In this document: piece after piece, positions 11,476 to 19,996 of the stretch | Numbering within the stretch: position 1 is the stretch's first letter | Layout: the number at the start of each line of letters is the position of its first letter | NCBI RefSeq assembly: GCF_002007565.1 | Contig: NZ_CP015625.1 | Coordinates: 620,001-684,000 of the forward strand | Direction: 5' to 3' | DNA: 64,000 nt | DNA from: Ditibartonella choladocola | GTDB lineage: Bacteria > Pseudomonadota > Alphaproteobacteria > Rhizobiales > Rhizobiaceae | The notes under the pieces: model-generated | Databases searched by the model: none | What the model was told of the DNA's origin: nothing | What the model saw: the letters and a program-made list of their open reading frames with translations, nothing else | Translations under genes and position numbers: made by a program

Positions 11476-11934
11476 GTGAATAATCTGAAAAAATCTCTAA
11501 AAACTTCAAAGATACAACAATCAGGAAAAGGCATTGGGGCGCAAGACAATGCAGGCAATGCCGGTTCGGATTTGATTGTCGAGAATAATTTAAAGCGGGT
11601 CTTGACCAGTCTTGATGATACAAAGGCCGAAAATATTGTTACGATTGATCTGCGTGGCCGCTCTCCATTAGCCGATTACATGGTGATTGCTTCGGGCGGC
11701 TCACAACGTCACGTTTCGGCATTGGCCGACCATCTCCTTTATGCGGTCAAAGATTTCAATAATGGTCCAACCAAAGTAGAAGGCCTTAGCGAGTGTGATT
11801 GGGTGCTGATTGATCTTGGTGACATTATTGTTCACCTGTTTCGCCCCGAAACACGGGAATTCTACAATCTCGAAAAGATGTGGGGACAACCGGAAAATGA
11901 TGACGCTGTCGCTTTGAGAATTGGAGAAAATTGA
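11476..11934 (+). CDS. rsfS: Ribosomal silencing factor RsfS
   Basis: Binds uL14 on the 50S subunit and blocks joining with 30S during starvation. The DUF143 core runs from about residue 35 to 140, with the family patterns DLRGRSPLADYMVIASG and EGLSECDWVLIDLGD. Initiation is at GTG. Length of 152 includes a ~30-residue N-terminal extension of low conservation, so a later start is possible. Neighbours nadD before and rlmH directly after are the usual arrangement. Confidence 0.92.
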   Translation: MNNLKKSLKTSKIQQSGKGIGAQDNAGNAGSDLIVENNLKRVLTSLDDTKAENIVTIDLRGRSPLADYMVIASGGSQRHVSALADHLLYAVKDFNNGPTKVEGLSECDWVLIDLGDIIVHLFRPETREFYNLEKMWGQPENDDAVALRIGEN

Positions 11935-11935
11935 C

Positions 11936-12418
11936 GTGCAAATTTCGGTATTTGCCGTTGGTCGTATGAAAAAAGGACCGGAAAGCGAACTCGTCAGCCG
12001 TTATTTCGACAGGTTTTCCAAATTGGCTCCATCTTTGGGGTTAAATTTTCACACTGTCCATGAAATTGTCGAAAGCCGATTACAAAATGCGAGCCAGAGA
12101 ATGGAAGAAGAGGGTGAGAAACTCCTCGGCTCCTTGCAGGAAGGGGGACGGCTTATCGTTCTTGACGAACGCGGAAAATCGATGACATCGGTTCATTTTG
12201 CAAAAATGCTGGAAGATTTTCGTGACAGCGGAAGCAAACATTTGACCATTGCTTTAGGCGGTCCCGACGGACATTGCGAAAAAGTGCGACAGCGCGCGGA
12301 TTTGCTATTATCGTTCGGTGCCATGACATGGCCGCATCAGATTGCCCGCATTTTGCTTAGCGAACAACTTTACCGCGCCGCAACCATTTTGAGCGGTCAT
12401 CCTTATCATCGTATCTGA
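11936..12418 (+). CDS. rlmH: 23S rRNA pseudouridine-1915 N3-methyltransferase RlmH
   Basis: SPOUT-fold methyltransferase acting on pseudouridine 1915 in helix 69 of assembled ribosomes. I place the start at GTG 11936 (160 residues): GGAG lies nine bases before it, and the protein then opens QISVFAVGRMKKGPE, as in the family. A TTG five codons upstream overlaps rsfS and is less likely. The knot signature LGGPDGH and the ending SGHPYHRI match RlmH. Only one base separates it from the rsfS stop. Confidence 0.93.
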   Translation: MQISVFAVGRMKKGPESELVSRYFDRFSKLAPSLGLNFHTVHEIVESRLQNASQRMEEEGEKLLGSLQEGGRLIVLDERGKSMTSVHFAKMLEDFRDSGSKHLTIALGGPDGHCEKVRQRADLLLSFGAMTWPHQIARILLSEQLYRAATILSGHPYHRI

Positions 12419-12520
12419 AATATATAAAACGCAATCAAAAATCCGGTTCGTGTTAACATGATCTTAGGGTAAACAGTCTAGTTTTGTTGTTTTGGATTTG
12501 AGTAAACTTCTATAGGAAAA

Positions 12521-13786
12521 ATGTCACGTTTGGTCATCGGAGATGGTGCGAAAATTATCCCGCGTCTATTGGCGGGGGCCATGGTTTTTTGTGCCTTGTT
12601 TTATCCGGCTTTCAAAGCTTTTGCAGATCAGGATGCAAATAAGGAAGCCGCCGGTAAAGCTTTGGATGACATACGTCAGACAATGACGATTTCGCGACAA
12701 AAAATGGCGGAACTCGCAAGTCAGGTTGACAATCTGAAAAAAGATCAACGAACATTGACGGGCGAAATCGTCAAAGCGGCAAAGAACGAACGGGAGAGTT
12801 CACAAAAAATAGCCGATAGCGAAGCCAAGCTGAAAGAATTGCTTGATGAAAAGTCGAAGGTCAACCAGAACCTTGAAAGTCGACGGGCTGAATTTTCCGA
12901 AGTTCTGGCAGCCCTCGAACGGATGGGGCTTAATCCGCCTCCGGCTATTCTGGTCGAGCCTGATGACGCACTCAAGTCGGTGCGCAGTGCCGCACTTTTG
13001 GGAACACTCGTGCCGGAAATGCGAGAGAAAACGCTGGCACTTTCGGCAAGCCTGAAAGATTTGACCAAAGTGCAAAACGCCATACAGGCTGAACATGAGA
13101 AGATGAAGAGTGAGGTGCAATTGCAGGTCGAACAACAAAGGCGATTGGCCTTGTTGCTTGAAGAAAAAGCAAAATTGCAAAAGACTTCCGAAAGCGAGTT
13201 GACGACACAAAGAAAAACTGTTCAGGAACTTTCAGAAAAAGCAAAATCTCTTGAAGATTTGATAGCCGAACTTGACCGGCAATCGCGCCAGGCGACAACG
13301 GGTAGCGATACAACAGTTGAAAATGCCGGTTTGTTGCAAAATCTGGATTTCGAGGCAAAAAAGGGGAGCCTTATGTTGCCGGCTGCCGGTAAGCTCGTCC
13401 AGAAGTTCGGTGCTAATAACGGGGCAGCTCTCGGTGATACAGTTGAAACCCAACCCGGAGCAATCGTAACTGCACCGGCCGACGGAGTGGTTGCCTATGC
13501 AGGGCCTTTCCGTTCATATGGCGAGTTGGTTATTCTTGATACCGGACAAAATTATCATATATTGCTAGCTGGAATGGACAAGATTTATGTTGCCCAAGGG
13601 CAATTTTTGTTGTCAGGTGAGCCGGTAGGCACAATGGGGAGTCAACAAATTGCTAGTGCGGCTTCTTTGGATATAGGCAAAAGCACTCCGATGCTTTACA
13701 TTGAATTCAGAAAACAAGGTAAACCTGTAAGTCCGGCACCGTGGTGGGTAGCTGGTAAGTCGGGAAGGAACCAGAATGATTCGTAA
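12521..13786 (+). CDS. EnvC-like periplasmic murein hydrolase activator (degenerate LytM)
   Basis: An N-terminal hydrophobic segment (about 15-34, ending AFA) is a signal sequence. Residues ~40-270 are charged heptad-type helix, probably coiled-coil. The C-terminal ~130 residues are a LytM/M23 fold. The M23 zinc ligands are absent: the usual HxxxD site reads ALGDTVE, and the HxH strand reads LYIEFRK. As in E. coli EnvC, it therefore probably activates amidases at division rather than cutting peptidoglycan. Its 3' end overlaps ctpA by 11 bases; an EnvC-like gene followed by ctpA is the usual arrangement in Rhizobiales and relatives. Confidence 0.88.
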   Translation: MSRLVIGDGAKIIPRLLAGAMVFCALFYPAFKAFADQDANKEAAGKALDDIRQTMTISRQKMAELASQVDNLKKDQRTLTGEIVKAAKNERESSQKIADSEAKLKELLDEKSKVNQNLESRRAEFSEVLAALERMGLNPPPAILVEPDDALKSVRSAALLGTLVPEMREKTLALSASLKDLTKVQNAIQAEHEKMKSEVQLQVEQQRRLALLLEEKAKLQKTSESELTTQRKTVQELSEKAKSLEDLIAELDRQSRQATTGSDTTVENAGLLQNLDFEAKKGSLMLPAAGKLVQKFGANNGAALGDTVETQPGAIVTAPADGVVAYAGPFRSYGELVILDTGQNYHILLAGMDKIYVAQGQFLLSGEPVGTMGSQQIASAASLDIGKSTPMLYIEFRKQGKPVSPAPWWVAGKSGRNQNDS

Positions 13787-15086
13787 ATTGACCGTTTTAG
13801 CCGCCGGTGCACTGCTTGGCGCAAGTTCAATGATTATGATGCAATCTTTTGCAGCTAATAGTGATGGCGACACCTACAAGCAGCTTGCTATTTTTGGCGA
13901 TGTGTTCGAGCGTGTGCGGGCACAATATGTAACAGTGCCGGACGATAAAAAGCTCATTGAAAATGCAATCAACGGTATGTTGACCTCGCTTGATCCCCAT
14001 TCATCCTATATGAATGCCGAAGAGGCAAAGGATATGCGGGTTTCCACCAAAGGTGAATTTGGTGGCTTGGGCATTGAAGTCACAATGGAAAATGATCTTA
14101 TCAAGGTTGTTTCCCCAATGGATGATACGCCTGCCTCGAAAGCAGGGGTTTTGGCCGGAGACCTGATTTCAAAGATTGATGATGAACAGGTGCGCGGGCA
14201 GACTTTGAACGATGCCGTCAGCAAAATGCGCGGCGAAGTCGGCAAGCCGATCAAGTTGACAATCATTCGCAATGGCGTGGATAAACCTTTGGAAATCACT
14301 GTTATTCGCGATATTATCAAGGTCAAGGCCGTCAAATATCGTGTCGAGGGTGACATCGGTTATTTGCGTCTTATCCAGTTTACCGAACAAACTTACGATG
14401 ACCTTCAAGCAGCCATTAAAGACATCCAGTCAAAAATTCCTGCCGACAAGCTCAAAGGATATGTTCTGGATCTGCGTTTGAATCCGGGGGGCTTGCTCGA
14501 TCAGGCTGTGAGTGTGTCGGATGCGTTCCTTGACAAAGGGGAAATCGTTTCAACGCGCGGGCGCGATCAGGCGGAAGTTATGCGCTTTGACGCAAAACCC
14601 GGCGATATTTCCAACGGCAAACCTTTGATTGTGCTCATTAATGGTGGTTCGGCCAGTGCTTCCGAAATTGTTGCCGGTGCTTTGCAGGATCATCGCCGTG
14701 CGACAATTCTTGGCACACAATCTTTTGGCAAAGGTTCGGTGCAAACAATTATTCCGCTTGGCGATAATGGCGCTCTACGTTTGACCACAGCTCTTTACTA
14801 TACGCCTTCAGGTTCCTCGATTCAGGGGAAGGGGATCACACCGGATATCAAGGTAGATCAACCATTGCCCGATGAATATAAAGGCTATGATGTAAACTTG
14901 GGTGAGTCCGAGTTGAAAGGACATATCAAGGGCAATCAGGAGGATGATAAGGGGTCCGGCTCTGCCGCCTTTGTTCCGAAGGATCCGAAAGACGATATCC
15001 AGCTCAATGAAGCCTATAAATTGCTTCGTGGCGAGATGGCAAATGCCGCCTTTCCTCCGAACCCGCAAAAAGGCGTTCCCAATTGA
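13776..15086 (+). CDS. ctpA: Carboxy-terminal processing protease CtpA (S41 family)
   Basis: Periplasmic serine protease. The N-terminus has a signal/anchor segment (about 5-27). A PDZ domain spans roughly residues 90-165 (GGLGIEV through the I-x-G-x-K region). The S41 domain holds the Ser/Lys dyad: Ser294 in GGSASASE and Lys319 in SFGKGSVQT, 25 residues apart as in known C-terminal processing proteases. Length of 436 is typical. In related alphaproteobacteria CtpA affects envelope integrity. It overlaps the EnvC-like gene by 11 bases and ends at a strong terminator. Confidence 0.94.
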   Translation: MIRKLTVLAAGALLGASSMIMMQSFAANSDGDTYKQLAIFGDVFERVRAQYVTVPDDKKLIENAINGMLTSLDPHSSYMNAEEAKDMRVSTKGEFGGLGIEVTMENDLIKVVSPMDDTPASKAGVLAGDLISKIDDEQVRGQTLNDAVSKMRGEVGKPIKLTIIRNGVDKPLEITVIRDIIKVKAVKYRVEGDIGYLRLIQFTEQTYDDLQAAIKDIQSKIPADKLKGYVLDLRLNPGGLLDQAVSVSDAFLDKGEIVSTRGRDQAEVMRFDAKPGDISNGKPLIVLINGGSASASEIVAGALQDHRRATILGTQSFGKGSVQTIIPLGDNGALRLTTALYYTPSGSSIQGKGITPDIKVDQPLPDEYKGYDVNLGESELKGHIKGNQEDDKGSGSAAFVPKDPKDDIQLNEAYKLLRGEMANAAFPPNPQKGVPN

Positions 15087-15093
15087 ACGGAAT

Positions 15094-15118
15094 AAAAGCG
15101 CGTCCAACGCGCTTTTTA
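15094..15118 (+). terminator. Intrinsic terminator after ctpA
   Basis: A perfect 9-bp stem, AAAAGCGCG pairing with CGCGCTTTT around the loop TCCAA, followed by more T. It starts seven bases after the ctpA stop and probably ends the obgE-to-ctpA transcript, so rppH needs its own promoter. Confidence 0.85.
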
Positions 15119-15262
15119 TTTGCGCAAATGTGCCGTTAATATTACGCTTTGAATATTATCAATATTAGACGGGCAGAGGTAATTTCAAAAATATAAATTG
15201 ATGTTGTTGGTTTTTTTGAAACCGTTATAGAGTTTATATAGAATCTCGGACGAACAATGCGG

Positions 15263-15295
15263 TTGGTAGGATATTGGTAGGATATTGGTAAGATA
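15263..15295 (+). repeat. Three 11-bp tandem repeats abutting the rppH start codon
   Basis: Units TTGGTAGGATA (15263-15273), TTGGTAGGATA (15274-15284) and TTGGTAAGATA (15285-15295) end on the base before the rppH ATG. Each copy carries a purine-rich, Shine-Dalgarno-like GGTAGG or GGTAAG. The array is thus the translation-initiation region itself. Confidence 0.9.
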
Positions 15296-15826
15296 ATGAC
15301 AAAAAGTGATAGTGAGAAACAAAAAAAACCGATGGATTTGCCTTATCGTAAATGCGTCGGTATAGCCTTGTTCAACAAAAACGGCCAAGTCTGGGCGGGA
15401 CGGCGTATTACAAACAGGTTAAGCGAGCTTAAAGGTGCTTCCAAAATCTGGCAAATGCCACAAGGAGGTATCGACAAGGGCGAAGAGCCGATTGATGCGG
15501 CCAAACGCGAACTTTACGAGGAAACCGGTGTTCACTCTATAGAGTTGATCGAGGAAACAGAGGGCTGGGTCACTTATGATTTGCCTGAAGAGCTTGTCGG
15601 TATTGCTTTAAAAGGGAAATATCGTGGCCAGACGCAAAAATGGTTTGCTTTCCGCTTTTTGGGTGATGACAAGGAAATAGCAATCAATCCGCCGCCGGAA
15701 AACAATGCAGCAGAATTCGACCAATGGAAGTGGGTGGATCTCGAAGCTCTTCCGATGATGGTCGTGCCTTTTAAACAAGCTGTATATGAAAAAGTTGTTG
15801 CGCAGTTCAGGCATATTGTTTGTTAA
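15296..15826 (+). CDS. rppH: RNA pyrophosphohydrolase RppH
   Basis: Nudix hydrolase that removes pyrophosphate from the 5' triphosphate of transcripts and so starts RNase E-dependent decay; it may also hydrolyse diadenosine polyphosphates (IalA in Bartonella is this family). The Nudix box GGID through ETGV lies at residues 57-79 with the REUxEE core RELYEE. Length of 176 is typical. The usual alphaproteobacterial neighbour, ctpA, is upstream but separated by a terminator. The start codon follows directly on an 11-bp tandem repeat. Confidence 0.93.
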   Translation: MTKSDSEKQKKPMDLPYRKCVGIALFNKNGQVWAGRRITNRLSELKGASKIWQMPQGGIDKGEEPIDAAKRELYEETGVHSIELIEETEGWVTYDLPEELVGIALKGKYRGQTQKWFAFRFLGDDKEIAINPPPENNAAEFDQWKWVDLEALPMMVVPFKQAVYEKVVAQFRHIVC

Positions 15827-15934
15827 TATAGTAAGCTGGAAGAAAAATTGTCTGGTTTGAAAGACTGACATCCTTTATACGGGTAAACAGAATTTTAAAT
15901 ATTGGGTATAAATAATTCGGAAGAGAATATTCAA

Positions 15935-16489
15935 ATGAAGGGTTTACTCTACTCCTTTTTTGCTGTCGGTCTGCTATTTTCCAGTTTTTCGGCTCAGGCC
16001 GCCAATGATAAGGAGGTCAAACCGGGTTCTGCTACATTGCCGAATGGTGCGTCGTCGCTTACTGAAACCTATGGTTTGTGGACTGTCAATTGCGCTGTGC
16101 AAAATGGTGAAAAAGCGTGTGCTCTTCTTCGTCAGGAAGTCAATAATCAGAACCAGCCGGTTATCAGCATGAATGTGTCGACCAATAATAACGGCGATGT
16201 ATCCGGCGTTCTGGTTGTGCCCTTCGGTATTCTGGTTTCCAAACCGGTGAAGCTTCAGGTTGACGACACCAAGGTTGTGATTGAAACAAATGTTCGCACA
16301 TGTATGCCGGTTGGCTGTATTGTGCCTGTTGCTTTTGACAAGACATCAATTGCCGGCTTGCGCAGTGGCAAACAGCTGAACGTCAAAGCAACATCTGCCG
16401 GTAATGGAGAACAGGTTCTGGACAATCTCTTTGTTCAGCTTGACGGTTTCGGATCGGCACTTGATCGTTTGGGAGCACTTAAGAAATAA
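15935..16489 (+). CDS. Invasion-associated locus B (IalB) family protein
   Basis: Exported protein of 184 residues. I use the ATG at 15935, with GGAAGAG about nine bases upstream; an in-frame TTG at 15902 precedes the ribosome site. A signal peptide ends near SAQAAN (about residue 23). The mature part has the IalB pattern: GLWTVNC near the start, a Cys pair around EKAC, and RTCMPVGCIV with two further cysteines. IalB family proteins are widespread in Rhizobiales; in Bartonella one member is linked to erythrocyte entry. The role of this copy is unknown. It lies next to rppH (the ialA family), as in Bartonella ialAB. Confidence 0.88.
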   Translation: MKGLLYSFFAVGLLFSSFSAQAANDKEVKPGSATLPNGASSLTETYGLWTVNCAVQNGEKACALLRQEVNNQNQPVISMNVSTNNNGDVSGVLVVPFGILVSKPVKLQVDDTKVVIETNVRTCMPVGCIVPVAFDKTSIAGLRSGKQLNVKATSAGNGEQVLDNLFVQLDGFGSALDRLGALKK

Positions 16490-16536
16490 GCAGCAGACAT
16501 TTGGCTGTTTAATCATTAACGCTTGAAAACGTATGG

Positions 16537-16568
16537 AAAATGGCTCTTGCGAGCCATTTTATTTTTTT
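16537..16568 (+). terminator. Intrinsic terminator after the IalB-family gene
   Basis: A perfect 10-bp stem, AAAATGGCTC with GAGCCATTTT around TTGC, then ATTTTTTT. It also lies just beyond the stop of the convergent zntA and, having an A run on the other side, may serve both genes. Confidence 0.85.
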
Positions 16569-16578
16569 GAATTACAAC

Positions 16579-19023
16579 TTATTTTTTGAATAACAAAAGC
16601 CGTAATGCGTTGAGTGTGACAAGAACCGTTGCGCCTGTATCTGCCATAACCGCAAGCCAAAGTCCTGTAATGCCGAAGATTGTTGTCAGCAGGAAGATCA
16701 ACTTCAAGCCGAGCGCTATGGCAACATTTTCTTTAATATTCAACATTGTCGTGCGGGCTAGCGAAATCAGTGTGGGAATATCGCTCACACGGTTGCGCAA
16801 TATTGCTGCATCGGCAGTTTCCAATGCCACATCGGTTCCCGATCCCATAGCAATGCCGACATTTGCGGCTGCAAGCGCTGGTGCATCATTGATACCATCG
16901 CCCACCATAGCAACGATATGATTTTTTCCAAGTTCGTTGATCGCTGCCACTTTCATTCCGGGCATCAACTCGGCTTTGACAGAAATTCCGAGTTTTTTTG
17001 CAATGGCTTCACCGGTCAATCTGTTATCTCCGGTAAGCATGACTGTTTCGATTTTTAAACGATGCAGTTGGTCCAAAGCATTCATGGCGTCGTCTCTTGG
17101 CTCGTCACGCATTGCAATAACGCCGATTGCCTTGCCATCATGATGGACAACAATGACTGTTTTTCCCTCATTCTCGAATTTGTCGGCACTTGTTTGCAAT
17201 GCTTCACCGATAATGCCGTAATCGTGAGAAAATCTCGGCGCGCCAATGAAAACCGGTTTGCCGTTCCATTCAGCGGTAATGCCTTTACCGGCAACAGCTT
17301 TTACATCTTTTACCGGAACGGCTTCTATTTTACGCTTTCCGCTTTCTGTTATGATAGCAACAGCTAACGGGTGGCTCGATTCCCGTTCGAGGGCGACAGC
17401 AAGTTGCAATACCTCGTTTTCCGAATATTCGGTTGCGACAACATCAGTCACAATCGGCATGCCTTTTGTCAAAGTACCGGTTTTATCGAATGTGATGCAA
17501 TCGACTTTTGATAAGGCCTCGACAACATTGCCACCCTTTACCAGAAGCCCTTGGCGGGTTCCGGCCGAAAGTCCCGATGCAATGGCTGCCGGCACAGAAA
17601 TAACCAGCGCACAAGGACAACCGATCAGCAACAAAGCCAATGCGCGATATGTCCATTCCTTCCATTGCCCGTCAAAGAGCGGGGGAATAATGGCGACAAG
17701 GATCGCAATACCGACGATAATCGGCATATAAATTTTTGCAAAAGCGTCGATAAAGCGTTGTGTGGGGGCTTTTGCATCCTGCGCTTCTTCAACCAGAGAA
17801 ATGATACGCGCGATCGTATTATCGGCGGGTCTGGTTTCGACACGAATGCGCAAAGCGGATTCATTATTGATGGAACCGGCGAAAACTTTGCTATTGACCG
17901 TCTTTGTCACAGGAATGGATTCACCAGTAATCGGCGATTCATCGACACCCGATGTCCCATCGACAACAACACCATCCGCCGGTATACGGTCACCGGGACG
18001 AGCAAGGACAGTGTCGGCAATTTGAAGACTGTCAGCAGGGACTTCTTCAAGCTTCCCGTGAACTTCCTTCCATGCTGTCTTGGGGGTAAGTTTGCTTAAT
18101 GACTTTATACCAGCGCGGGCATGGCCTGTTGCAACACCTTCAAGCACTTCGCCAACGCAAAACAGGAAAACAACGACAGCCGCTTCCTGTGTCGCATTGA
18201 TAAAAATTGCACCGATTGCTGCAATTGTCATCAGCATTTCAATGGTAAAAGGGCTACCGTTTTTCAATGCGGCAAATGCCCTTTTTGCGACAGGCAGAAG
18301 CGAGACGAGCGCTGCAATTGTAAAGAACCAGAATGTTAAGTCAGGTAAAAAAGTCGAGGCAATATAGGCCAATGCCAATAAGACACCGGAAAAAATAGCC
18401 ACTTTACCTTTCTGTGTCTTATACCACGATTTTTCTTCATTGTGTTGGTGTGGCTGGTCACCATCAATTTTATAAAGACGATAGCCAAGCGAGCTTACTG
18501 TTTTTTCGATGTCTTCGGGGCTGACGCGGCTTTTATCCGCTTTCAAAGACAGTCTTTCTCTGGTGAGTGAAACATGGACATTCCCGACCCCGGACATACG
18601 TTCCAAAGCGGTGGTAATTGTTCTGGCACAGGCTGCGCAATCCATGCCCTCGACGCGCCATAAAGAGTCATTTCCCGCCTCTAGCCGCGGATCATCTTCG
18701 ACGATTTTTTCATCCTCGTCATCATGGTCATGAGAATGGGAATGATTGTGGTGTTCATGAGAATGCTCGTGACAATGATCGCCACAACATTGATCGTCAC
18801 TATGCTTATGGGAATCGTCATGACTGTGACCGGCGCGGGAGTGATGTTCATGATGGTGTTCCTCTTCCCCCACGGTCAACGACTTCTTTCCGGTGCGATG
18901 ATGGTCGTTGTCGGCTGCGAGGGAGAGAATTTCATGAAGCTCTTTATCGTCGCTCACGGGGTTATCCCTGTCGTGCTGTTGAGCGTGATTATGTGGAGCG
19001 GTTTTCTTTTCGACTTCAGCCAT
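16579..19023 (-). CDS. zntA: Zn2+/Cd2+/Pb2+-exporting P1B-type ATPase
   Basis: Inner-membrane pump that exports divalent soft metals. Order: a His-rich N-terminus (about 55-100, more than 20 His plus CCGDHC), one HMA domain with GMDCAAC (126-132), transmembrane helices, CPC at 469-471 in the metal path, the phosphorylated Asp513 in DKTGT, and the GDGxNDAP motif before the last two helices. CPC plus a single HMA and the zinc-type regulator next door favour Zn/Cd over Cu. Length of 814 is extended by the His tail. AGAGGAG precedes the ATG. It is divergent from a MerR gene, with a shared palindromic operator. Confidence 0.93.
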   Translation of the reverse strand: MAEVEKKTAPHNHAQQHDRDNPVSDDKELHEILSLAADNDHHRTGKKSLTVGEEEHHHEHHSRAGHSHDDSHKHSDDQCCGDHCHEHSHEHHNHSHSHDHDDEDEKIVEDDPRLEAGNDSLWRVEGMDCAACARTITTALERMSGVGNVHVSLTRERLSLKADKSRVSPEDIEKTVSSLGYRLYKIDGDQPHQHNEEKSWYKTQKGKVAIFSGVLLALAYIASTFLPDLTFWFFTIAALVSLLPVAKRAFAALKNGSPFTIEMLMTIAAIGAIFINATQEAAVVVFLFCVGEVLEGVATGHARAGIKSLSKLTPKTAWKEVHGKLEEVPADSLQIADTVLARPGDRIPADGVVVDGTSGVDESPITGESIPVTKTVNSKVFAGSINNESALRIRVETRPADNTIARIISLVEEAQDAKAPTQRFIDAFAKIYMPIIVGIAILVAIIPPLFDGQWKEWTYRALALLLIGCPCALVISVPAAIASGLSAGTRQGLLVKGGNVVEALSKVDCITFDKTGTLTKGMPIVTDVVATEYSENEVLQLAVALERESSHPLAVAIITESGKRKIEAVPVKDVKAVAGKGITAEWNGKPVFIGAPRFSHDYGIIGEALQTSADKFENEGKTVIVVHHDGKAIGVIAMRDEPRDDAMNALDQLHRLKIETVMLTGDNRLTGEAIAKKLGISVKAELMPGMKVAAINELGKNHIVAMVGDGINDAPALAAANVGIAMGSGTDVALETADAAILRNRVSDIPTLISLARTTMLNIKENVAIALGLKLIFLLTTIFGITGLWLAVMADTGATVLVTLNALRLLLFKK

Positions 19024-19184
19024 AGATTGTTTCTCCTCTTAAGGCTTTCCCGTCATGTATCAAAAATCCCGACCATGGAAATCGGAGAGCGATGGAGATA
19101 AATTTTTGAAATCCGGCTCTCGACATCCACGAACTGAAATTCCTTGAAAGGGCATTTCTGACTGTGGAAATCATTGTCGAATAA

Positions 19185-19217
19185 TTATATAATTCCTGTA
19201 GTAACTACAGGTTCAAG
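19185..19217. promoter_or_regulatory. MerR-type operator/promoter for zntA (and the divergent regulator)
   Basis: A perfect dyad CCTGTAG-TAA-CTACAGG (19195-19211). On the minus strand it sits between TTGAAC and a -10-like TATATA with a 19-base spacer, the overlong spacing typical of MerR-activated promoters and close to known ZntR/CadR sites. TATAAT at 19188-19193 could serve the rightward regulator gene. Confidence 0.82.
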
Positions 19218-19224
19218 AGGAAAA

Positions 19225-19644
19225 ATGCAGAAAATTTATTTTTCAATTGGCGAATTATCAAAACATACCGGCTGCAATGTCGAAACCATCCGTTATTATG
19301 GGAAAATTGGCCTCCTTGACGAGCCGGAGCGCACAGAAGGCAATCAACGCCGTTATGTCGAGGCAGATTACAAGCGCCTGTTGTTCATTTTGCGAGCAAG
19401 AAATCTCGGATTTTCTATCGAAGCCATACGCCAGCTTATTGCATTATCCAAACATCCGGATGATCCATGTGGCGAAGCCGATACAATTGCGCACAAGCAA
19501 CTTGCAGAAACACGTATGAAAATTGCACGATTGAAAATTCTCGAAAACGAACTGGAAAGAATAACAAAGCCGTGCAGCGGTCATAAAATACACGAATGCA
19601 AGGTTATCGAAAGCCTTGCAGATACAAGCTCTCTTCAAGCTTGA
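19225..19644 (+). CDS. MerR-family metal-responsive regulator, ZntR/CadR-like
   Basis: Activator that twists an overlong promoter when metal binds. I choose the ATG at 19225 (139 residues), which has AAGAGG before it. The winged helix-turn-helix is at the N-terminus (FSIGELSKHTGC, ETIRYYGKIGLL), followed by a long dimerisation helix and a C-terminal metal loop. Cys in DDPCGEA and the loop CSGHKIHEC match the zinc/cadmium sensors rather than CueR. It is divergent from zntA, which it most likely activates. Its last codons lie in a 12-bp-stem inverted repeat (19629-19658). Confidence 0.9.
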   Translation: MQKIYFSIGELSKHTGCNVETIRYYGKIGLLDEPERTEGNQRRYVEADYKRLLFILRARNLGFSIEAIRQLIALSKHPDDPCGEADTIAHKQLAETRMKIARLKILENELERITKPCSGHKIHECKVIESLADTSSLQA

Positions 19645-19658
19645 CCGCTTGAAGAGAG
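19629..19658. repeat. 12-bp inverted repeat between merR and copZ 3' ends
   Basis: CTCTCTTCAAGC (19629-19640) pairs perfectly with GCTTGAAGAGAG (19647-19658) across a 6-base loop. It spans the regulator stop codon and lies in the convergent gap. The adjacent A run follows the stem on the + strand, so neither strand has the standard stem-then-T order; termination is possible but not certain. Confidence 0.7.
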
Positions 19659-19671
19659 AAAAAAAGCCCTT

Positions 19672-19884
19672 TTACAAAGCCTGAGGGGTATAGCCTTCTT
19701 CTTTTATAATCTCGGAGAGGCTCGCTTTATCCGTAACACCGCCAACCTTGACGAGGTGTTTGTCGAGTTCGATATTGACATCGGCAGACGGATATTTTTC
19801 TTTTATCGCATTGGTGATTGTTTTTACACAATGCCCGCATGTCATATCCTCTACCTTGAACAAGCTTGTGTTTTTCTCAGACAT
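19672..19884 (-). CDS. copZ: CopZ-like copper chaperone (single HMA domain)
   Basis: A 70-residue cytosolic protein consisting of one heavy-metal-associated domain, with the metal site MTCGHC (Cys16 and Cys19) in the first loop and the usual beta-alpha-beta pattern to the end. It would carry Cu(I) to a P-type ATPase such as copA at 58.9-61.4 kb. AAGGAA precedes the ATG. A CueR-type promoter lies upstream. Although it neighbours zntA, the operator links it to copper; HMA domains alone cannot exclude zinc. Confidence 0.88.
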   Translation of the reverse strand: MSEKNTSLFKVEDMTCGHCVKTITNAIKEKYPSADVNIELDKHLVKVGGVTDKASLSEIIKEEGYTPQAL

Positions 19885-19911
19885 TTTTATATTCCTTTAC
19901 CTATTGACTAT

Positions 19912-19949
19912 TTACTATAATATGAGGGCTTCCTATAGGGTAAGGTCAA
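19912..19949 (-). promoter_or_regulatory. CueR-like promoter/operator of copZ
   Basis: On the minus strand TTGACC (-35, at 19944-19949) is followed by 19 bases and a CATATT/TATTAT -10 region. The spacer holds an imperfect dyad ACCTTACC-N4-AGGAAGCC (19927-19946). The same layout and nearly the same half-sites occur before copA at 61.4 kb. Confidence 0.75.
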
Positions 19950-19996
19950 GGGTGGAGAATTGTTTATTTTGATAAAGCCCATAAAACAGGAAAAAG

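Noticed and set aside
16579..19101. Several long + strand frames inside zntA
   Set aside because: They are antisense shadows of a well-conserved P-type ATPase; the His codons (CAT/CAC) of the tail read as ATG/GTG runs on the other strand.
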